From Nemophila menziesii (Eukaryota > Streptophyta > Magnoliopsida > Boraginales > Hydrophyllaceae): a DNA stretch of 64,000 bases. The translations under genes were made by a program, and so were the position numbers. Where the stretch lies: assembly GCA_029959085.1 (NCBI GenBank), contig JARWIR010000001.1, forward strand, positions 20,513,730-20,577,729, written 5' to 3'. The notes below the pieces were generated by a model that saw nothing but the letters and a program-made list of their open reading frames with translations, did not search any database and was not told the DNA's origin. This document shows positions 56,171-64,000 of this stretch, piece by piece. How positions within the stretch are numbered: position 1 is the stretch's first letter; each line of letters begins with the position of its first letter.

Positions 56171-56752
56171 CAGTGTTCTAAAACAAGGCCGCCTAGCCGA
56201 CTAGGCGCTCCGCTTAGGCGTTCCAAGGTGCGATCCGCCTAGAATTTCTCTCGGAGGTGGCTCGAAGGTTTGTCTACGCATAATCTAATTAATAATCTAC
56301 CCAATCAGATTAATGGGTTGCCTAACGTAAACACTACCTAACATGCTAGCCCATAAATAAGTAATTCAATCTAATCCAACCCAACACATAAGAAAAATAT
56401 AAAGAAAAACTATTTAGGTTAGAGTTTGAACGCGCGAGAAAATTAAGAAGGTAGGATTTTTTAAATTTCAAGTCTAGAATTCTTGAATTTGACTTTTTTA
56501 GTTGAATAATAATGAATAATTAATATTTTATTATAAAATATATGATATTTATGTTAAATTGATTTACTTTAAATATATTAAGATGTAGATGTTATTCAGA
56601 TCATTATATTAGTCATATATTTTTAATATAAATTAATAGAAAAACCGCTTAGGCAAAGACCGCCTAAATTACGATTAATAGGCCACCTAACCATCTAGGC
56701 GCTCGAAGGTGATCAACCGTCCTAGTACCGCCTAGCGTCTTTTAGAACCATG
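56171..56752. mobile_element. hAT-type MITE, longer relative, TSD ATTATATA
   Basis: 582 bp with an exact 8-bp duplication (56163-56170, 56753-56760). It starts CAGTGTTCTAAAACAAGGCC and ends CGTCTTTTAGAACCATG, with the same GCCTAGGCG subterminal words. It lies 57 bp after the first one and is more diverged. Confidence 0.88.
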
Positions 56753-57094
56753 ATTATATAAATATAGGTAGATCCCTTGCGAGACTCAAGTACCATTCTC
56801 ATCTTGCGTCTAGTTTGATTTATTGTATTATTTCCTCTCAGTTAATCGTTTCAGTACTTTATTTTCTTGCACCTTAGTTATATAACAAAATCAAAACAAA
56901 TATCTTATCATTTTAAATTTCTGTTTACAATTATCTCTACTACATGGTTAATACTTGAGTTGTACCTATTCCGTCCCTGCGAACGAAACCCGATTTATCG
57001 GTTTATTACTTGGACAACCGTACACTTGCGGTATGTGAGTCCTTACTTTTATCGGTTATTTTATAACACACCAGCCAATTAGTGAACCAAGATA

Positions 57095-58521
57095 TTGGTG
57101 AAATGAACTCTTCCATACTCGACTTTGTCCAAGGAAAGAGGTAAAGCTTATAGTCTTTCATGGATCGATCCGCCGAGGTCACTTACAATGTCAAGAAGTT
57201 TGATAAGTACATTTTTACTATGCTTTGACTTGAGTATTGACTAACTACGAGTTCTAGATATATTTGGCTTCCTGACTTCAACATAGTTTGTCAGAAATAA
57301 TTACTGACTTGAGAATATATGTAAAAGCACAACAAGGTTCACGAAAAACTCAAGAAAGAGCAAACCATCCTCAAGGGTATGTGAACCAAAGGAAAAAAAA
57401 GGTAAGATCGATCAAGAAGGCAATCAAACTGCTTCGGAAAGCACAAAAAAGAAAAGGACCTTTAGAACCAAACATGTTGAGAACACGAATGAGATCCACC
57501 AGCCACCATGTTCCAGACATGTTGGGGTCAACATGCGAAGAAGGATCAATTAGATAGCACAACCCAAAAATATAGAAGAAATGGGCAACAAAGATATTGA
57601 TCTCTTGAGCACCGCCTATCACCCAAAAGAGCTAACCGACTACGTGATAAACCAATCCGACAAAACTTAAATCCACTAATTTGCTAATACTAATTTGTGA
57701 TAAACTCGTAGCCAAATGACACAGAGCCCTGAGACAAAGTATTACACACACTCGGCGAGTTCAAAATTAAACTTTGGCCAATTGCCCTTTAAATGAATAT
57801 CCCATTCATTTCACTGATCGAGATGCTAGTATAGCGGTGTTCCCTCATGGGGAACCTATTAAGATAACTGCATTTATAAGAAATGCCTTGATGCGACGAC
57901 TGTTGGTCTACTACTACATACAACCTCATTAGAAATCATGCCTTTAGCGACAACAACGTGATTTTACTAGGTGTAGGTGGCTGAGAGGGGAATTGACGCC
58001 TAGGCGACACTTTCTACATCATAGCACGCGAGGAATGATGGTGATTTAGATCCACCCTGTTGACCCACTCATCTACTCACATGGTGCACTATTTCAAGTA
58101 TATATAGATAACATTTTATTATCATACCATGTTTGTTAAATTGATTTTATTATATACAAACAAACCTATTAGAAAGAAAAAGGACAACACAATCTTAAAA
58201 TTAACCAAGAAGTCAAAGGCTAAGCACGAGGGTGACATCCTCATCATGTTATATGTTCTCAATGGTACATGGATCTTGGTCTTGAAGACGGGTCGACATA
58301 TGACTAGGGTTATAGGCTCTACTATACGTGAGAATGTGCCACCATTCTATCCCCAGGTGTTCCTGAATCTTATTGGGCACGTGCCTTTGACTAATTAAAG
58401 GTAATAACACATTTGAATATATCTTTAAACATTATATAGATTTCCAATATGGCGTAAAAAAAAAAAAAAAATTGATGTTGGATGCATGATTTTTTTGATG
58501 TCCGAGGCTGCCGGACGAGGC
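57095..58521 (+). other. Decayed transposon-like coding remnants
   Basis: Short open stretches with coding-like composition (57288-57557, Lys/Arg-rich; 58129-58398, containing GRHMTRVIGSTIREN and FLNLIGHVPLT). The second recalls the tail of En/Spm-associated plant transposase proteins, but I cannot assign it with confidence. No intact gene. Confidence 0.3.
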
Positions 58522-59009
58522 CAGATTAGGGAAGCATATTACACCGCCTAACGACCATATTCATTTCTCTATATTGGTATGACAAGTATATGAACAAAAA
58601 ATATTACTATTATAAGGACCTAATAAGAGGGTATTAGTGACGAGGACTGGCAAAACTCTAGTGACTATTGGGAGTCCCCTAAGTTCAAGCTACATTTTTT
58701 TTGTATTTTTTAAATTATTTGTGTGTGAGAGGGTCTGACTATACTGCACATATCCATGCAAGATCAGATGCGGGGAAGCATATTACACCACCTGAGGACT
58801 ATATACATTTCTGTCTATCGAGATGACAAGTACATAACCAAAAAAGACTACTATGATAAGGGCCGGGATTAGAGTATATTAGCAACGAGGACTGGAAAAA
58901 GTCTGGTGACTACTCTGAGTCCCCTGAGTTATAGGTTCGTGTTATTTTTTTATTTTTAATTTGTTTGTGAGTGAGGATCTAAGTATACTACATACATCCA
59001 TGCAATATC
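58522..59009 (+). repeat. Tandem duplication of an approximately 243-bp unit
   Basis: Units 58522-58764 and 58765-59009 share CAGAT..GGGGAAGCATATTACACC.CC, GACAAGTA.AT.A.C, GAGGACTGG and TATCCATGCAA. They are diverged by eye, perhaps 20 percent. The unit is 81 codons long, and each contains GKHITPP in the same frame, so an old coding repeat is possible. Confidence 0.65.
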
Positions 59010-59039
59010 CAATGTGTGGAAAAAAAACCACGAACCGTC

Positions 59040-59452
59040 AACTCTCACACGATTCTAACTTAAAATTATACCATAAATCCAAGAGCTCGTTCATAATCCT
59101 AACTGATTGTGCATGGTGACTCTAATAAGTCGATTTCTAAGTTTTGTCGGTAGACGCTCTAACTGTCCAAAAGTGGTTGCATCGTCCTCTAACTCTAACG
59201 CCATGACTTTGGGGTAATATTGTTTTCTTGACTTCTTATCATCGTATTGGGGTATCGTAATATCCAAGTACTCTATGAGATGCACACTTAACACATAAGT
59301 TATGCACAAAATCTCTACAAGTAACATAAAAACCGAAACAAGACAAGAATACATAAAAAAATCAGCAAATATGGAAAAATGCATCAACTAAGTCCTAAAT
59401 ATCCCTACAAGTATCGTGACTACATTAATCTATCACATAAAATGAGACATCA
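59040..59452 (-). repeat. L-family LTR 5' fragment (copy G)
   Basis: On the minus strand it starts TGATGTCTCATTTTATGTGATAGATTAATG, and then GTTACTTGTAGAGATTTTGTGC and TAAGTGTGCATCTCATAGAG, the same order as other L LTRs. The hairpin partner is lost. The inner limit is approximate. Confidence 0.5.
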
Positions 59453-59559
59453 ATATTATATATGTATTTATGTGTGTATGTGTAAATTTTGAAAGATATA
59501 GTTACTTTAAGGAATGATTGAATGTTATAAGTACCAACAAAGCATTTTTTGTATTTTTA

Positions 59560-60340
59560 GATCCAAAATATAGCCTAGTTAGAATCTTATGCGATAAATT
59601 TTGTAATTTTCTGAATATCTTTACCCTTTGTAATACTTTCCAAAATATAAAGGACATATAATGAAAATTTTGATTTTTTTAAAACCCCTATATAGTACAT
59701 TCTTAATTTCAAGACACCAAAAATATTTTTTTTTGAATTTTTAAACTCTGTGTAGTAATTTCCAAATTTATAGGGACCAATTTTAAAATATTTTATTCTT
59801 TAACCCCTGTACAGTAACTTTCATATTGTAAAGTTCTTATAATGCAATTTTTGAATTTCTTGTACACTAATTTCCAAATTTTAAGGGACCAATAATGCAA
59901 TTTTTCATTCTAAATATTAAACAACCAATTTTTTTTTCAAATTTTAATTTTTAAACTTCATGGGATGTAAATTCTTAAATTTAAAGGACCAATAGTGCCA
60001 TTTTTGAGTGTTTACGCCCCCTCCCCTGTATAGTTAATTCAATATTTAAAGGACTCATAATGCAACTTTAGAATGTTAAAGGACCAATAGTGAAGATTTA
60101 AAAAAATTTAATTTTTTTTCTAGTTCGATGTTGTTTAATTTTTTTGTGATAGTCTAAGGGTTGTTTCTAGTATCTGATAGTCCAAGGGGTAATTCATGAT
60201 TTTTGTGTTATTTCAAGTGTGTTTGTGTGTTTGTTATAGTTAAAGGGTGTTGCGTGTATTTGTGATAGTTCACGGTGTACTTCTAAAGATTTTCTATAGG
60301 TTATGTGGTATTTTTTTAAGGAGGGGGGTTGAGCTCAGGG
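59560..60340. repeat. Two adjacent degenerate repeat arrays
   Basis: From 59560 to 60110, units of about 60-75 bp recur around AAGGGACCAATAATGCAATTTTT and ACCCCTGTACAGTAA. From 60120 to 60340 a different motif recurs (GTGATAGTCTAAGGGTTG, CTGATAGTCCAAGGGGTAAT, TTATAGTTAAAGGGTG). Neither array codes for protein. Confidence 0.5.
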
Positions 60341-60651
60341 GGTTTAGGTTATTTTTATTTTTTAGGGGGTGATTTGGGGTTTGTGTGATGGTTCAAGGTG
60401 AGGGTGTCTAATTTCACTAAGAGTTCCTACAGTAAGGAACATATGGATCCCTTGAGAAAAAAATAACACTATATATCTGTATAGTGTGCAATTTAAATTT
60501 AAATTTATTGCACTATATATCCTATATTTCGGAAAAAATGCACTAGCAGAGGTTGTATTACGCAAAACAGGTTAAATTTTATGGAATTAATTGCACGATA
60601 CGTCCTGATATTTTGCGAAAACTATAGGTCACTAATAATTATACTTATACT

Positions 60652-61600
60652 TTGCTGGTAGAAATACCCGGGTTACCAGAGTGTCCAGTCACTAATCGCA
60701 CACTAGTGGAGAGGTTTGATGCACTTCTCCCATTTCATGGACTAGGCACTTGTAGGATATGTTTCATAAAGGTGCCTCATGCCTACGATAGGGGGGGACT
60801 AGGAACTAAAAGTTCATTACTTTTTGATCCACTACAGTCAGGTTATATCGGTTCCTTGAATGTTACCAGGCATATCCAAAAGGCTAGGAATCATGTCGTT
60901 TACTATAGTAGGATTTCTTTGCATTATGTAGGAAATCACCAAGAGTGTGTGACTATTAGAAGGAGATCGTATCATTCTACCTAAAATGATGTCTCCTAAA
61001 GGCTTATATTTAGAACAATTAGGGAGACACCAGAAGGCATGTTGAGGAACGAGTGCTTTGGTGTTTCTGGTGTGAGTTTCAACTACACTATATATATTTT
61101 TGATAACATATATCAAGTTGTGGCGTCTGGAGCTTATCCCTTTGTCTGTATCGACCCAATTGTCAAGGAAGGATCAGGTCGATTCGGTCATTAGGGTTAT
61201 GATGAGGTATGGGAAATGGATCTAGGGATTGGAAGACATGTGTAGGTCTAGTGTCGAAGATAAAAGTGAATTGTCTACTTCCACCGCATCGAGTTAGTCG
61301 AGGATTTCCAGGGCCTAGTCGCACATATTACCATCAACTTGATTGCGCAAGGTTACCCGTCGTATTCCCGCAACATCGACCAACTCCATCAACTCGACAA
61401 TTACCACATAGGGGACTTTGTGGCATACGAAAACGAAGACTTTCTTGTGTACTATGACCAGTGTCAGTATTATAAAGGCCGGCCCAATTACGATTCCGCT
61501 CGAAATTGACGACCTATGATTCTTTCAGTACTCTTGATGACCAAGACAAACCTGATGATGATGAGACACAAGGTAAATAACCGTCATATATCAGAATTTG
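60652..61600 (+). other. Decayed coding-like sequence around an L-family scrap
   Basis: Open stretches with coding-like composition: 60652-60978 (TNRTLVERFDALLPFHGLG, CRICFIKVPHAYDRGG) and 61300-61560 (NYHIGDFVAYENEDFLVYYD). Stops and shifts break them. No family recognised. At 60979-61032 a 54-bp L-family LTR start (minus strand, TGGTGTCTCC ... GGAGACATCATTTTAGG) is embedded. Confidence 0.3.
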
Positions 61601-62184
61601 ATTGTTATATTTAGGTTGTGTTTCTTTATGTACTATTTTTCATTTACTCCCCGACTGATATACATTAATTGACTTTGTAGACACCACCCTCAACATTTAT
61701 TTATGTATATTTTTCGTAATTGGGCGTTTAATTAGTATTCGAAACATTTTCTTAATGTGTTCGAAACAAATGAAACGCAAATTCGCAAACATGGGTTATT
61801 TTGAATATGGGGTTTTTAAACAACCTTTAGCGACAAACAGTCGTCGCTAAGGATTTAATATTTTATTTATTTATTTAGTTACTCTTTAGCAAAAACCATT
61901 GTATTGGGTTATTTCTGAACATTGGTGGTTGTTTGATATAGTTTGATTGTAGGCTTGTAATATAAAGTGTTTATCAGTAGATGTAATAATAACAAAACCA
62001 CGATATCTGGTGTTAATTGATTTTCTTGCAATTTTTTTTTCTTAGTATTTTTTTATTTCTGAAAATCAAAACATTTGACTTTGCTAAAACCTTTAGGACA
62101 TATTAGTTAAATATAGAACTATATATAAATATCAAAGTTAATTGCATAATGGATCCTTATATTATGCAAAAATTGTAGTATAAG
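61601..62184. other. AT-rich DNA, no gene seen
   Basis: Only a short hairpin TTAGCGAC...GTCGTCGCTAA near 61829 stands out, a scrap of the kind seen at transposon ends. Confidence 0.3.
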
Positions 62185-62375
62185 AATATAAATTAATTTT
62201 GAATTATTTATATTATAAGTTATTAAAGAAAAGAAAAAGAAAAAGCCTATAATATAAATTAATTTCGAATATAAAAAATTATTTATATTATAAGTTATTA
62301 AAGAAAAGAAAAAAAAAAGAAGCCTATAATATAAATTAATTTTGAATACAAAAAATTTATTAAAGAAAAAGGAAA
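62185..62375. repeat. AT-rich tandem repeat, about 2.5 units
   Basis: Units of about 75-95 bp beginning near TATAAATTAATTT(C/T)GAAT and ending AAGAAAAGAAAAA, repeated with small length changes. Confidence 0.6.
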
Positions 62376-62579
62376 AAAAAGGGGGCGGGCGATGGATTGG
62401 TTGGGAAGACCAATACCACCACCCTTAATCTTTAAGGATGTCCCAAGTTTAAGATATCTCTTTGTGGATGTCTACTTGAGACAATTACTTATGTGGCACT
62501 TGAGTATATTAAGTGCTATTTTCATACCTCATTTGTCGATGTGGTATAATAAGCTAAATTAACATAATAAACTAATTCT

Positions 62580-63205
62580 GCAGTTTTTTCATCTTTCATC
62601 TCCTCAACAATATTCGACTTCATGAAGGATTAAAGAACCATCAGTAGCTTATTCATCTCCGTGTATTTTACTTCAATAATCACTTTGGCTTAATCTAGTT
62701 TCATCTGATCCGATTTCTCTTCTTAATTACTTCAATAGTTTCTAATCTTTTAGACTATAATTCAGCAGTGACTTTCTAATATTCTTGCTTTAAATAGTTT
62801 TGCTTTTGTTCTATGATCTGGAAATTACCTTGCATTTGGTCTAGCCGATTCCTGGTTAATTCACTTATCTATCAATTTTCATCTTCAGTCGTTTAATTAT
62901 GTTCGATGGCTTGTAAGTCAAATCCCAGAAAACGCCTTGAATGTTCAAATCTGCAGCTGCTTTTTTGGAGTAGCTCGGCTTTCTTCATCTCCTCAACATA
63001 ATTTGACTTTAAGAACACCGAGTAGCTTAATCATCTCCGTGTATATTTCTTCAAGAATCACTTTTAAATTCTCCTTTAACATAGTGATGGATGATGGTTT
63101 TAATGGTCTATTCCTGCACCATATATATGTAACTAGCTCTTCTTTTAAAGGTGAAAAATATGACGTTTTTCTATCAGAGTTCTTATTTTTTTTCCATAAA
63201 TTCAT
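62580..63205 (-). pseudogene. Coiled-coil protein gene remnant with internal duplication
   Basis: Minus strand: around 62980-63100 MLKENLKVILEEIYTEMIKL followed by LGVLK. A second, related copy lies at 62700-62580 (IEV-YTEMNKLLMVL, VEEMKDEKT) with NRLDQMQGNFQIIEQKQNYL upstream at about 62855. Heptad-like Leu/Ile and Glu/Lys spacing suggests a coiled coil. Stops interrupt both copies. No specific family recognised. Confidence 0.4.
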
Positions 63206-63257
63206 TAAAATTTATATTTAGAACTCTTTTCATGAGTATTTTGATTTCCGCTATAGA

Positions 63258-63725
63258 TAGAAGAACGAGGATTGCTACATAATCAGTTAGAAATTCGAAT
63301 TACATGTATATATATGGGAAATGAATTCCGTCAAAATTTGTTAGAAGTTGATGATTTTGTGAATTTCGCTATATATCTTAATTTTAATGTATAGTCTATC
63401 TTTAATACAATCAAGTGGAATAGATTTCACTAGTTTTGTATTTAAGTGAGATCATCATAAAGTTGAGGTCTTTTGTTCAAACTTTGAAAGTTTGAGGACC
63501 TGGGATAGAAAGGTTTAAAGTTTAGAAGGGATCAATGATGAATGAGAGCTGATAAGAAACTTATATGAGATTATCAAAGTTGCTCTTTCGCTTTAGCTAG
63601 AAGTCGCACTTTTGCTTCAAAAAATTGACATTTATGAATTCAAATAACTAATTTACTAATTTAGTCAATAATTGAAGTGATTCACTTCCAGGTGGTTTAT
63701 TTATTGTAGAGCTCTTTTGGAAGAA
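63258..63725. repeat. Diverged duplicate of the microprotein gene flank (47708-48100)
   Basis: Collinear words: GAGGATT-GCTACATAATCA, GTGAGATCATCA, TTTGAAAGTTTGAGGACC, TTTAGCTAGAAGT, TTTACTAATTTAGT. The copy here is about 75 bp longer because of extra blocks. The microprotein ORF itself is not repeated in the window. Confidence 0.6.
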
Positions 63726-64000
63726 CCATTTCTTTCATACCATAGAGTCAATTGATATTATAATCGAAATTGGATGGAAATATAATTATATACTCCTGAC
63801 TTTTACAAGTCCTTCTAAACAAATACATAATCTATTTCCAGAAAAACTAATTCTGTACTATTGCAAAGATTATTGGCATAAATGGAATACCAGATGGTTA
63901 TTTTGTAGAGTGAATATTTTAGTAATCCATCGACTCTCATTTTCGTGATTACCGTGTTAGTATGCTGAGGTTTAAAGTTCCTTTTCCATTTGAGATTTAG
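63726..64000. other. Window end, no gene seen
   Basis: AT-rich, noncoding by inspection. Confidence 0.3.

Larger units (their letters stand above)
54557..57089 (+). repeat. L-family LTR copy B, interrupted by two hAT MITEs
   Basis: It starts TGATGTTTTCC (the first hairpin arm has decayed), then TTAGGAGACATCATTTTAGATG. Landmarks: AAAGTTGTAGGTCCATGGATTC, a GACGGG(G/C) series at 55550-55740, and AACCGTACACTTGCGGTATG at 57017. It ends ATAACACACC ... GTGAACCA. Removing the two MITEs leaves about 1.58 kb. Flanks TGATA / AGATA match at 4 of 5 bases, so the limits are tentative. Confidence 0.6.

Noticed and set aside
60652..61560. Possible intact plant-mobile-domain or transposase gene
   Set aside because: Stops and shifts break it repeatedly, and I could not match a specific family motif.

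Overview
The window looks like AT-rich, repeat-dense nuclear DNA of a eudicot plant. It holds two genes I consider real, about 35 kb apart. (1) At 9879-11912 is an intact 677-aa GRAS transcription factor of the HAIRY MERISTEM / SCL6-SCL22-SCL27 type. It carries a perfect 21-nt miR171 complementary site at 10898-10918 and a short 5'-UTR intron ending directly at the ATG. (2) At 47120-47287 is a 55-aa membrane microprotein resembling the STMP1/DUF4535 mitochondrial family. Nearly everything else is mobile DNA in several nested layers.

Layout. 1-1.3 kb: LINE fragment (minus). 1.6-8.8 kb: a nest built on a large-LTR family, here called 'L' (LTR about 1.5 kb, minus strand). Two L LTRs are separated by only 47 bp. 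One of them contains two inverted copies (X, Y) of a non-autonomous Mutator-like element, and next to it lies another L fragment holding a solo Copia LTR. 9.4-12.0 kb: the GRAS gene. 12.8-15.1 kb: LINE (minus). 15.6 kb: SINE relic. 16.5 kb: small MITE. 17.5-25.3 kb: a LINE split by a SIRE-like Copia element (18894-24931) that has lost pol but keeps a gag remnant and an accessory ORF. 27.6-29.5 kb: a second L LTR / 48 bp / LTR arrangement. 29.8-35.4 kb: a decayed Copia element whose RT is deleted and which itself contains a solo LTR. 37.7-38.3 kb: two MITEs. 38.6-39.7 kb: a small gene-like unit. 39.9-45.2 kb: a palindrome-rich stretch and two more Mutator-like copies (Z, W), one split by a solo L LTR. 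45.8-46.8 kb: a minisatellite and a GC-rich body. 47.1 kb: the microprotein gene. 48.3-49.3 kb: LINE (plus). 49.6-54.4 kb: a very young Copia element whose two LTRs show no substitution. 54.6-57.1 kb: an L LTR carrying two related hAT MITEs. 57.1-64 kb: decayed transposon coding sequence, tandem repeats, L fragments, and a diverged copy of the flank of the microprotein gene.

Element boundaries rest mainly on target-site duplications (TSDs) read directly: ATTTT, AAACT, CTTTT, GGGTG, ACGAT, TATTGAAT, GTCCTGAC and ATTATATA are exact; GTACT/GTATT has one mismatch. These fix the nesting order. The most unusual items are the L family (huge LTRs, 47-48 bp internal region, a start hairpin with a compensatory change), the inverted pairs of Mutator-like elements with GAGTA(C/T)T arrays, and the SIRE-like element with an accessory ORF in place of pol. 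No tRNA or rRNA gene, CRISPR array or bacterial-style operon was seen. Family names come from motif recognition by eye, without database searches.
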